10,569 bases of DNA from Dictyocoela muelleri (Eukaryota > Microsporidia): contig SDVU01000780.1 in NCBI GenBank assembly GCA_016256075.1, positions 1 to 10,569 on the forward strand, in the 5' to 3' direction. A model generated the notes under the pieces. That model did no database searches and was not told the DNA's origin. It worked only from the letters and a program-made list of their open reading frames with translations. The position numbers were made by a program, and so were the translations under genes. Positions within the stretch are counted from its first letter, which is position 1, and every line of letters begins with the position of its first letter. This document shows positions 1 through 6,992 of the stretch, in pieces.

Positions 1-109
1 TTACATTTTAAAAAACATCTTTTTAAGTCAGAGAACATGAATAAATTTGAAATAAAAATATTTAACGCAACTAAATTAGATATAATCAATTAAAAATGAT
101 TATTATATC

Positions 110-660
110 TTAAAAAAATCAGTAATGTCACTTACTATATCCACATTAAAGAATCTATGCCTAATTTCCAATTACTTTGGACATTTAACAACTATTAACC
201 CTTTTAAGTCAAATTGGTCTCTAATTTGAATTTGAGCGAGGTCTATAAACTTTCCTTGTTATTTGTGTGTGTACCATCTGAATTCTTAGAATCTTAGAAT
301 GATTTTCAAACTTATTTCTTACACCTAAATTACTTGCAACTAGGGATATGATCTATATCAATCTGTACAAAATAATATACAAACCTTTATTCTATTTATA
401 CAAACTGAAGTGAGTATTTTTTTTGCCGATTATCTACTCTTCTAACTAAAATGTTTTTTTCAGGCTTATTATTAATAATCTCGAATATCCATACTATATT
501 TACAGTCTCATAATTTGTACTTGTAGAGATATTATTGTTTTTTACATACATAAGACAGTATCATTCACATACAAATTTATTATATCTACCATAACATTTG
601 CAGAATAATTAATTTTTCTAAATGTTTAGGTAAAATTTTTCTGGCAATCGAAATTGTTTC
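110..660 (-). pseudogene. Merlin-3: decayed Merlin/IS1595 (ISXO2-like) transposase
   Basis: Remnant of a DDE transposase that would have cut and pasted a Merlin DNA transposon. Read on the minus strand, 401-545 keeps an open stretch containing the pieces ETVNIVWIFEIINN and ILVRRVDNR, which match the block following the first catalytic Asp in this family. The first-Asp block (expected DETVLC) reads NDTVLC, so that residue looks lost. At about 343-367 the second-Asp block reads TD-x-YRSYP with a stop at x. At about 259-282 the third-residue block reads DGTHTNNKES, keeping the Glu. An 8-bp tandem duplication (about 283-300) separates two frames. The C-terminus fades near 110. I see no zinc ribbon or TIR for this copy. 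It is clearly dead, with several stops and frame changes. Family assignment is fairly firm; the ends are approximate. Confidence 0.7.
283..300. repeat. 8-bp tandem duplication inside Merlin-3
   Basis: The unit TCTTAGAA occurs twice in a row. It lies between the frame carrying the ENHSK piece and the frame carrying DGTHTNN, so slippage at this spot probably produced one of the frame changes in the remnant. Confidence 0.5.
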
Positions 661-677
661 AATAAAATTATTTTTAT

Positions 678-722
678 ATCAAGTGTAAAATCTTGACTGT
701 AACAAAAGATTTTACACTAGAT
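678..722. repeat. Short inverted repeat between head-to-head Merlin remnants
   Basis: Arms AGTGTAAAATCTT (682-694) and AAGATTTTACACT (706-718) are perfect complements around an 11-nt loop. The match extends outward by a few bases with one bulge. A further partial copy of the right arm (CAAGATTTTACC) follows at about 733-744. The hairpin lies between the 5' sides of minus-strand Merlin-3 and plus-strand Merlin-4. It could be two abutting element ends, but no matching opposite ends were found. Confidence 0.55.
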
Positions 723-780
723 ATATAAACATTCAAGATTTTACCCTAAAAAATGTTTTTTTAACTCTCCCAATTGATTT

Positions 781-1458
781 AGATAGCTATGAAATAGGAC
801 TTACAAGGTACAGTAATGAGAACCTGATCAGATACATGATAAAAAAAAACTTGAAACATAGTACAAGATATGCAGTGGTTGTAATTGAATCGTTATTCTT
901 AAGAACTATACAGGTATTCTAATGTAATGTATTGCCGGTGTACAAAACCCACATGTCTAACATATCAATATAGAAAGAGCATCAGAAGACATTACTTCTT
1001 TCTTTTCTTTGAACCTACACTTTCTTAAGTAATAAAAGTTTTCATAAGATAGCCATAAAAGACCTCGTATGATTACCATACATAGCTTGAATATGAATAA
1101 AAAACACTTAAATAAACTTTAAAATTGTTTTAGATAAAAGAGAAAGTTTATTTAAGAGAAAATAAGCGTAGGGTAGGCGGAGGAGTAGGTGGGTAACAGA
1201 CAGTGCAAGTCGATAAAAACCGCTTAATTTTAAAGTAAAAATCACATAGGAGTCGAGCTTCTACAAATAAAACAAATGCTTATAGCATTGTTGAGGTCGA
1301 TGAAAAGATATCACGAGCATTTGCATAAGTCCTAGCAAACAAACAGACAATACGATAAACATAACTATAACACGAAATGTGAAGGTCTACAGAGTTATAT
1401 AAACGAATGACCAGTATAGTTATTCAAATATATCAAATCTCAACTACATACAGGATAC
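781..1458 (+). pseudogene. Merlin-4: decayed Merlin/IS1595 transposase, cut by foldback A
   Basis: Plus-strand transposase remnant from a lineage different from Merlin-3. Visible in order, across several frames: an N-terminal piece ENLIRYMIKKNL (about 819-854); a zinc-ribbon half KICSGCN (Cys codons 871-873 and 880-882); a second half CRCTKPTC at about 934-957; the piece KTSYDYHT (about 1050-1075); the first-Asp block VQVDKNRL (about 1199-1222, Asp kept, following Glu replaced); KSHRSRASTNKT (about 1239-1277); IVEVDEKISRAFA (about 1287-1325); and the second-Asp region TNDQYSYSNISNL (about 1405-1443). Coding similarity stops exactly where foldback A begins. After A, 1791-1799 could read as a short continuation (KFF). 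No third-residue block was found. At least four frame changes or stops, so the gene is dead. Confidence 0.7.
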
Positions 1459-1790
1459 GGTTCTCCAACGACTTAGACCCCCCACTCAGAAAGAAAATCT
1501 TAATTGGTAAGAGCATAGAGTATGATTCTTATTTCAAATAAGCGTAAAATCTCGAGAAAAATATAAATATATAATTAATATTAAAAAATAAAAGATTATA
1601 GACATTTACTAAATTTGGTGCGGAGCACCAAATTTAGTAAATGTCTATATATCTTTTATTTTTTAATATTAATTATATATTTAAATTTATCTCGAGATTT
1701 TACGCTTATTCGAAATAAGAATCATACTCTATGCTCTTACCAATTAAGATTTTCAAATCTGAGGGGGGGGCTCTAAGTCGTTGGAGAACC
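1459..1790. mobile_element. Foldback element A (long palindromic MITE-like element)
   Basis: Two ~165-bp arms (1459-1621 and 1625-1790) are near-perfect reverse complements around a 3-nt tip (GGTGC-GGA-GCACC). The ends read GGTTCTCCAACGACTTAGA, followed by a run of C (left) or preceded by a run of G (right). There is no coding capacity. Arms differ at roughly ten positions plus small indels, more than in copy B, so A looks older. It interrupts Merlin-4. No target duplication is visible: the left flank ends GGATAC and the right flank begins AAGTTT. The moving enzyme is unknown; the terminal sequence does not match the TIRs of Merlin-2 or MULE-1 here. Confidence 0.9.
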
Positions 1791-1807
1791 AAGTTTTTTT
1801 ACGCCAA

Positions 1808-2043
1808 TGCAGAGATATAGCCAATAACGCTAAATATAAAGAGTTAATGATAAATCAAGGATGATCGAAGGTGTTAAAATACTTCAATATACTTTCATAA
1901 ATAAATAGATTTTTCTTTCATACTTTGAGTATCGATAAACAAATCTATTTATTTATGAAAGTATATTGAAGTATTTTAACCTTGCGATTCTCCTTGGTTT
2001 AACATTAACCATTTATATTTAGCGTTATTGGCATATCTTCTCA
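1808..2043. mobile_element. Foldback element D (second palindromic family)
   Basis: The inner arms are a perfect 40-bp inverted repeat (1873-1912 against 1941-1980) with a 28-nt loop. Outer arms are imperfect: the piece CCAATAACGCTAAATATAA (1821 onward) has its complement ending at about 2032, with scattered mismatches and indels between. The ends (about GAGATAT) are unlike those of family A/B/C and there is no C-run. It starts only 17 bp after foldback A. There is no coding capacity and no clear target duplication. It is probably a non-autonomous element, though a single palindromic duplication event could look the same. Confidence 0.8.
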
Positions 2044-2159
2044 TTTAAAAAAAACATCTTCACAACTTGAACCAGTTCCTTTATTATTATTACAGGTTAT
2101 AAAAATAAAAAATAATTATCTCTTTTATTAAATTATATTTATTACCTAAAAATCGTTAC

Positions 2160-2410
2160 TTAAAAAGTCATAATATTTTAATTAATAATTCATTAAAATC
2201 TATCCTTAAAGCGTTAATTTAACCATATCTAGTTTATTTAAATGGGTAATATTTTTAGTGAAAATACTAATTCAACGTTGCTTAGATTCTTATCCGGATA
2301 TGATGGTGCATTCAAAAGTAAGAGAATTTTTCTATTTTCATTAGTCATATCTTCATTTAGTTGTTTAAGATAAACTGAAAAAAAGATCGTATCATACATC
2401 CTTTAAAGCA
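2160..2410 (-). pseudogene. Tigger/pogo-like DDE transposase fragment
   Basis: Read on the minus strand, about 2240-2360 gives an open stretch with the pieces YLKQLNEDMTNENRKILLLL, NAPSYPD and LSNVELVF. This matches the second-Asp block of Tigger/pogo/jerky (DDE_1, CENP-B-related) transposases, normally RKILLLLDNAPSHP...LSNVxLxFLP. Here the Asp-Asn pair is reduced to Asn, so the catalytic Asp looks lost. Just upstream, weaker pieces (KGCMI and FF) fit the usual KAWMT..FF. Downstream, THLNKLDMVKL and FNELLIKIL lie in other frames and resemble the next part of the domain. No DNA-binding domain or TIR is visible. The plus-strand 43-codon ORF at 2242-2373 is its antisense shadow. Only about one third of the usual protein is present. 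Confidence 0.6.
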
Positions 2411-2454
2411 TGGGGTAGAAAACAGCGGCCCGCGGGCCAAATGTGGCCCGCGTG
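2409..2454. mobile_element. Possible hAT-type transposon terminus (G+C-rich hairpin)
   Basis: The stretch CATGGGGTAGAAAACAGCGG is followed by CCCGCGGGCC, then AAATGTGGCCCGCG. CGCGGGCCA (2431-2439) and TGGCCCGCG (2444-2452) pair perfectly around a 4-nt loop. This closely resembles the ends of widespread metazoan hAT elements, which begin CAGGGGT and carry a CCCGCGGGCC hairpin next to the end (from memory, no search run). It is by far the most G+C-rich spot in the window. No opposite end or hAT transposase was seen. It abuts the Tigger-like fragment and may have inserted into it. Confidence 0.4.
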
Positions 2455-2721
2455 CAAATAGAAAATTAAAATTTTTGGTATATTATTCAACTTTTATTAT
2501 AAATAACCTATTTTTAATTTTAATGAGATTAAATATAAAAATCTATTTATATGACGATGAAAAAAAGTTGGATATTAGGTTTTTATTAGAGTGACGAGGA
2601 AACATTAAAATATTTGGGCTTATGAAAAACCGAAAGAATATTAAACTTCGCATAACTTACTTCTATAGTAGTGATATTTTTATTTAAACTTATCTCACAA
2701 AATTATCAGATTAGTACTTTG
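2455..2721. other. Unassigned A+T-rich spacer
   Basis: No ORF or repeat could be assigned between the G+C-rich hairpin and foldback B. It may be the interior of the element whose end lies at 2409-2454, but nothing in it identifies that. Confidence 0.4.
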
Positions 2722-3059
2722 GGTTCTCCAACGGGTTAGAGACCCCCCCCTCCAGATTTCTAAATCCAAATTGGTAAGAGCTTAGAGTATGCTTTTTATT
2801 TCAAATAAGCGTAAAATCACGAGATAAACAAATATATATAATTAATATTTTCATATCTCTTTATACTTCGAAGTTTCCAAAAATGGTGCTTTGCACCATT
2901 TTTGGAAACTTCGAAGTATAAAGAGATAGGAAAATATTAATTATATATATTTGTTTATCTCGTGATTTTACGCTTATTTGAAATAAGAAACATACTCTAA
3001 GCTCTTACCAATTTGGATTTAGAAATCTGGAGGGGGGGTCTCTAACCCGTTGGAGAACC
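2722..3059. mobile_element. Foldback element B (youngest copy of the A/B/C family)
   Basis: Arms 2722-2889 and 2893-3059 are almost perfect complements: about three mismatches plus one difference in C-run length over ~167 bp. The tip is GGTGC-TTT-GCACC. The ends read GGTTCTCCAACGGGTTAGAGA followed by a C-run. The outer ~128 bp match copies A and C with scattered differences; the inner part (2850-2884) does not match them but pairs with its own other arm. It lies 15 bp before the first open codon of Merlin-1 and may have removed or displaced that gene's start. No target duplication is visible (left flank ...TACTTTG, right flank AAAATTT...). The high arm identity suggests recent formation or arm correction. 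Confidence 0.92.
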
Positions 3060-3073
3060 AAAATTTTTCATAA

Positions 3074-3864
3074 ATTGAATTCTTAGAATTGGTAAAATAC
3101 GTAAGAACTGAAAAGTTAGCCAGAAAAATTCTGGAGAGAGCTGAGATTATAAGAATGGAAAGGATTTGTCCTTTGTGTCGAAGTGAAATGAAATTATATG
3201 AAGGCTAAAGAAAATATTTTTATTGCTCATATAAATGCAGAAATAAAATTGCTATTAGACATAATACAATTTTACAAAATACGAATCTTGGATACAGAAC
3301 GTTTATATATATTTTGTTACTTATTTTTTTATCAAGAAACATTTACCACAAAATTGATATGAAACTTAAAAATATCCCAGCACATATCTTAAAATTAAAA
3401 AAACTGATTGAAATAAAAATTATTGCTCACAATTCTACAATAAATATGCTTGGGGTGAAAAAATAGTCGTAGAAGTAGATGAGTCACTGATAGCTTCTTC
3501 AAAATACGGAAGGGGGTATTCCGATCACACATGGATATTTGTCGTAGTGGAACGTGAAAGTGGAAAGTGTTATATCCAAGTAGTTCCAGATAGAAAGAGG
3601 GTAACACTTGATAAAGTAATTAAAAATATCGGTGTTGATGCGACAATAATAATGAGTGATGGGGCTAAAGCCCATGATAACCTTTCAAATTTAGGTTTTA
3701 AACATTTAAATGTTATACATAATGAAAATTTTGTTGATCAAATAACAGGCACACACACCCAAACCATAGAAGATACCATAACTTTTTTAAAAAGAAAAGT
3801 CACTCTGAATTTGGAATTGCTAAATTACATTTGGAAAATTATTGCCAAGTTTTTGTTTTTTTAG
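3074..3864 (+). pseudogene. Merlin-1: Merlin/IS1595 (ISXO2-like) transposase, lightly broken
   Basis: Transposase of a Merlin DNA element, the best preserved here. Open from 3074, with an N-terminal segment (FLELVKYV...LARKILERAE) and then a zinc ribbon: CPLC (Cys codons 3167 and 3176) and CSYKC (3224 and 3236). One in-frame stop lies at 3206 between the halves. Near 3450 the reading changes frame and continues to 3864. The DDE residues are all present: EVDES (Asp 3478-3480), MSDGAKAHDNL (Asp 3658-3660) and HTQTIED (Glu 3769-3771). After about 3800 another frame (SEFGIAKLHLENYCQVF) looks more family-like, suggesting a further late shift. The original start is unclear; ATG 3155 is internal. 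Foldback B sits just upstream. I found no TIR pair or target duplication for it. Not functional as it stands. Confidence 0.9.
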
Positions 3865-4490
3865 AAACAACAAAAATATGAAATTTCGGAATTTTTAAAA
3901 ATTTTAAAATAAAAAATCATTTTTAATTTATTTTTTTTTAGTTATTGTCATTTTATTTTTTTTTCTGTTAGTTATTGCACAATAACTAAATTTTTTTAAA
4001 TTTTAATAAAAAAATATCATAATTTAGCAGACATTGCAGTAAAGTGTGATAATTAAGAATGTTAAACTTTTCCTTTTACCATATTTGTATTTTTTATTTT
4101 TTTATTTACTAACATTTTTCTTTTGATTTTAGACTTTATAACTTACTAATAGTGTCGAGAAATTAACTTAAAAAACATAGATGACAAAAAATTGAAACAT
4201 ACATGTAGAGCAAAACAAAAAGTTAAACATCGGTTACCTTCTCACTTTTTCATCATCTCTTCCAAATAAGGAAATTCCCACTACCTCAAAACAGAACAGT
4301 TCTAAAAAATTTATAAATGCAATTTTTTTAAAAATTCACACTAATTTTGCATTTTTAATTGCATAATTTATCCGAACTAGATATTATAGTGGATTTTGAT
4401 CAATTTAACAGATTTTTTGATCAATTTAGTAGATTTTTTTATAAATTGAAAATTTTTTGTTTAAATTTCGATGCTTCTAGATAACCCTCA
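3865..4490. other. A+T-rich stretch without a gene
   Basis: Nothing coding is visible. It holds two copies of TTAGTTATTG about 30 bp apart (3938-3947 and 3968-3977). The second pairs with CAATAACTAA (3980-3989) around a 2-nt loop and could be a subterminal hairpin of Merlin-1. A ~22-bp unit containing TTGATCAATTTA is repeated twice near 4397-4440. The rest is simple A/T runs. Confidence 0.5.
3968..3989. repeat. Small perfect inverted repeat
   Basis: TTAGTTATTG-CA-CAATAACTAA, with 10-bp arms and a 2-nt loop. A third copy of the arm lies in direct orientation at 3938-3947. It sits about 100 bp after the Merlin-1 coding remnant and may belong to that element's 3' end or terminator region, which is unproven. 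Confidence 0.5.
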
Positions 4491-4650
4491 GATAACACTA
4501 CCCCACTTGGGAAAAAAACAAACAAATACGAGCTAGTTTAATATAAAAATATCAGAAAATACGAAAATCGCTAATAGAAGTCTCAAAATCATTTTATGGG
4601 AGCATATATAGTCTAAACATGGTCTCATTTAGCGATGTTAAATTTAAGAT
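4491..4650. repeat. Left long direct repeat flanking MULE-1
   Basis: Direct copy of 6317-6474, close to 90% identical by eye. It shares CACTACCCCACTTGGGAAA, ATACGAGCTAGTT, AATAGAAGTCTCAAAAT and TTTATGGGAGCATATATAG. It stops six bases before the MULE-1 inverted repeat. No coding function was recognised. It is far too long for a MULE target duplication (usually 8-11 bp). Confidence 0.9.
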
Positions 4651-4656
4651 TTCAAT

Positions 4657-4730
4657 CCGAAAATATTCCGAAGGCATTTTTTCGGATTGTGGTTTCATCA
4701 TTTTTCTAAAAAAATGCCGAAAAAAAAACG
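4657..4730. repeat. MULE-1 left terminal inverted repeat
   Basis: Outer ~31 bp pairs with 6280-6310, with three mismatches near the tip. An inner block around 4705-4730 pairs loosely with 6238-6275. The outer part folds on itself into a hairpin with a 3-nt loop (GAA). Confidence 0.8.
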
Positions 4731-6096
4731 AAATTTTTTTATCCTTTCATGAATCAACTAAATTTCAAAAATTCACAAAAGGGGCACCAAAAAATAATTT
4801 TTAATGATTATATTTATAATTTTGATAGAAATGTAAAAAATTCAACAGTTGGTGATGTGTCAGAAGAGATTGTACTGGGCGACTTCATACAAATATTCAA
4901 TAAAATAAAGTAATTAATAATCCTGTTAACTGGCATGAAAAGAATTACGCTCGGATTTTACTTAATTATATTAAAGAAAGTCTAAAATCTGCGGCTATTA
5001 ATACAACCCAAGATTTCAGCACGACTTTGCGAGCAAAAACAATAAATTTATCTGACAAAAAAAGTTTCATTGAAAAATATGATAGTTTAAGAGATTATTT
5101 CAATATATTAAGAAATTTCTCGCGTTTTAATAGTGATTTAAATACAAGTTCGCTTTCTGAATCTCAGAAATATACATTCGATCACAAAAAGTTTTTATAA
5201 TTCGAATCAGATATTTTTTGTAAAAAATTGATATTTGATTTTTGCGACCGATGATAATTTAAATAATTTGAAAAAATGCAAAACTTTGTTAGGAGATGGA
5301 ACTATTTATAGTTCACCAAGAATTGTTTACTAACTTTTTATAATTTACGGTTATTTTTTTGGTAAAACTTTACCATTTATATATGTACTGATGAAATCTA
5401 AGACTTGAAGCTCGTATATTGAAATTTTTAAAAAAATCAAATTTTTAGTAAAACAATCCTCGGAAAATTTTATTATTGATTTTGAAATGGGTATATATAA
5501 GGCAATTAATTCAGTTTTGATCATACAAAACTTTATGGTTGTAATTTTCATTTCAACCAAATATTTATCAGATTTTTGAATGAACAAAAAATAATTGATT
5601 TTTATAAGAATGATAAAAAGTTCAAAATGTATGTAAAATACTAATTATTGTTGGCATTTGGACCCCCGGATAAAATTCAAGAAGAATTTCAAAAAATTTT
5701 AATGTTAAAACAAAATAATCATTGTCATAATCTAATAACTAACTTTTTTTCAAAACAACTTTTTAAAATCAAAAATGAAAAAATAAAACAATTGAATTTT
5801 GGAGCGTTTATGAAAGACTTATTGCAAACATACGACAACGAACAATAGTTGCGAGCCTATCCAGGCATTAAAATTCCATGACTTCAAGAAAGAACAGTAT
5901 ATTACAAAAGGTAATAGAGTTACTAAAAGTTGAAGAATCTCGAGTAAGTATGAAAATTAATTATTTGAAATCTGGAAAATTGAATTTAAATAAAAAAGTA
6001 AAAAACTGTGAAATAATTGTAAAAAATTACTATTTCTATGATGGCCTTGAGTTTTTTGAATATATGGCGAAAGATTTCAATCTTTATATGAAATAA
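4714..6096 (+). pseudogene. MULE transposase with FLYWCH-type zinc finger, degenerate
   Basis: Transposase of MULE-1. Near the N-terminus a FLYWCH-like zinc finger is recognisable: W-x-CVRRDCTGRLHTN at about 4850-4894, then NPVNWHEKN near 4925-4950. A helical region follows (piece IKESLKSAAINTTQDFS, then LRDYFNILRNFSRFNSDLN). In the MULE catalytic domain all three acidic residues remain: LLGDGTIYSSP (Asp 5295-5297), FIIDFEMG (Asp 5478-5480) and NNSCEP (Glu 5853-5855). The GCNFHFNQ motif (Cys 5540, His 5549) is also present. The C-terminal piece ends at TAA 6094-6096. The protein is spread over three frames with several in-frame stops, so it is inactive. ATG 4714 lies in the TIR and may be the original start, but needs a frame change soon after. 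The minus-strand ORF at 5351-5587 is its antisense shadow. Confidence 0.88.
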
Positions 6097-6237
6097 AGTT
6101 TTATTTATTATCATTAAATTATTTTTTATTTTTTTTGATTTACATTTAAAATGTGACAATGATTTAAAATTTGTTTTGATTTTTTTAATCTTTGCAATTT
6201 ATTTTGATTTTTTTATAAATTTAAAATAAATTTATAA

Positions 6238-6310
6238 TCAAAAATTTCGGCATTTTTTCGGAAAAATGCCGAAAATTAAATCCGAAAAAATGCCTTCGGC
6301 ATTTTTTCGG
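6238..6310. repeat. MULE-1 right terminal inverted repeat
   Basis: Complement of the left end. Its last 29 bp form a perfect hairpin, CCGAAAAAATGCC-TTC-GGCATTTTTTCGG. A second CGGCATTTTTTCGG-like block lies just inside (about 6247-6275), so the end holds nested copies of the same motif. Confidence 0.82.
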
Positions 6311-6316
6311 AGAACC

Positions 6317-6474
6317 GATACCACTACCCCACTTGGGAAATACAAAAAAATACGAGCTAGTTGCATAAAAATATCAGAACATACGAAAATCGCCAATAGA
6401 AGTCTCAAAATTCACTTTATGGGAGCATATATAGTCTAAACACGGACTCATTTATCGATGTTTAGATTTAAGAT
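6317..6474. repeat. Right long direct repeat flanking MULE-1
   Basis: Direct partner of 4491-4650. It starts six bases after the MULE-1 right end and runs almost to the 3' side of the minus-strand Merlin-5 remnant. It may therefore be the noncoding end of that Merlin element. The plus strand has a ~36-codon open stretch with no family resemblance. Confidence 0.9.
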
Positions 6475-6489
6475 CGCTTTACTAAATGT

Positions 6490-6992
6490 TTTTTATTCAT
6501 TTAACTTTATATTTGAAACCATGGGTCTCTACGTTATTAGTATGAGTTCTATCTATAGTAAGAAACCCGAGTAATTGATATAGAATCCTTATGTTAAAAA
6601 CTAAGATTGCGTGCTGAAAATGTATATTATTGATGGATATCACAATAAAGAACAGATAATATGCCTGTTATGCTTTCTAAAGCTTAATATAAACATTCTA
6701 TCGACCTTTTATCACTTTAGTAACATAGAAATGGTTTGAATTTTTCGCATCATTTATACCTAAAATCTAAAAAGTGTCTCTAATATGTTAATAAGTCTTT
6801 TTGGTAACCTAATTTTTCCTCTTCTACAAATCACTGATTCTTCTACATGAAAAATCATACTAGAAAGACCTATAAACATGATTGATGTATTTTTCAGTGT
6901 ATATAACTATAATTTGTTTCTTTATATCAGCAAATTAGTTGAAGCTACATCGAAGAATGCGTTTATTTGAAAGTATCTGACATTGAAAAAAA
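6490..6992 (-). pseudogene. Merlin-5: decayed Merlin/IS1595 transposase (C-terminal part)
   Basis: Read on the minus strand. The region before the first catalytic residue (6881-6992) includes the pieces YTEKYINHVYRS and IGLSSMIF. The first-Asp block at 6817-6851 reads VEESVICRRGKIR, where the family has DETVLCRRG, so the Asp has become Glu. Next come GINDAKNSNHFYVTKV (about 6730-6780) and a weak second-Asp region (YCDIHQ, about 6620-6640). The third-residue block THTNNVETHG (6519-6554) keeps the Glu. Frame changes are numerous. This is the same sub-lineage as Merlin-2 (shared CRRG and HTNN motifs). The zinc ribbon is missing here but may be the piece at 7701-8030. Weak overall, but the two key motifs occur in correct order and spacing. 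Confidence 0.6.
6881..6992. repeat. Left copy of ~110-bp direct repeat
   Basis: Aligns with 7701-7823 at roughly 70% identity by eye. It shares CAGTGTAT, ATATCAGCAA, GAAGCTACA/TAAGCTACA, CATCGAA/CACCGAA, TTGAAAGTA and ATTGAAAAAAA. It encodes part of the Merlin region between the zinc ribbon and the first catalytic residue on the minus strand. Confidence 0.6.

Larger units (their letters stand above)
4657..6310 (+). mobile_element. MULE-1: Mutator-like element with inverted terminal repeats
   Basis: A ~1.65-kb DNA transposon. The left end begins CCGAAAATATTCCGAAGGC; the reverse complement of the right end begins CCGAAAAAATGCCGAAGGC. Both continue ATTTTTTCGGATT, then a second related block (AAAAAATGCCGAAA at 4708-4722 and its complement near 6260-6275), giving TIRs of about 75 bp. 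The repeat is itself a hairpin: CCGAAAAAATGCC and GGCATTTTTTCGG around a 3-nt tip. The interior holds one degenerate plus-strand transposase. The 9 bp flanking each end do not match (GATTTCAAT and AGAACCGAT), so no ordinary target duplication survives. Instead, ~160-bp direct repeats lie 6 bp outside each end. Confidence 0.88.

Noticed and set aside
1141-1200. G-rich tract GTAGGGTAGGCGGAGGAGTAGGTGGG as a G-quadruplex or regulatory element
   Set aside because: G-runs are mostly two or three bases and it falls within the Merlin-4 remnant, in the Gly-rich part (RVGGGVGG) before the first catalytic residue, so coding origin is simpler.
1287-1304. IVEVDE read as the first catalytic motif of Merlin-4
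   Set aside because: VQVDKNRL about 85 bp upstream, followed by KSHRSRASTNKT, fits the first-Asp block better; IVEVDE then falls where the family has a similar CIVE segment.
2242-2373. Plus-strand 43-codon ORF with a hydrophobic C-terminus
   Set aside because: It is the antisense of the Tigger-like fragment, whose minus-strand reading is far more convincing.
3395-3607. Minus-strand 70-codon ORF
   Set aside because: Antisense to the Merlin-1 EVDES region; no family resemblance of its own.
4619-4804. Plus-strand 61-codon ORF as a separate gene
   Set aside because: It starts in the flanking direct repeat and crosses the MULE-1 end, so it is a chance fusion; only its last part may belong to the MULE transposase.
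5351-5587. Minus-strand 78-codon ORF
   Set aside because: Antisense to the MULE-1 catalytic region, which carries the DFE and GCNFHF motifs on the plus strand.
6309-6316. GGAGAACC at the right end of MULE-1, the same as the end of the foldback family
   Set aside because: An eight-base match without the following CGTTGG or C-run, and no partner arm; most likely chance.
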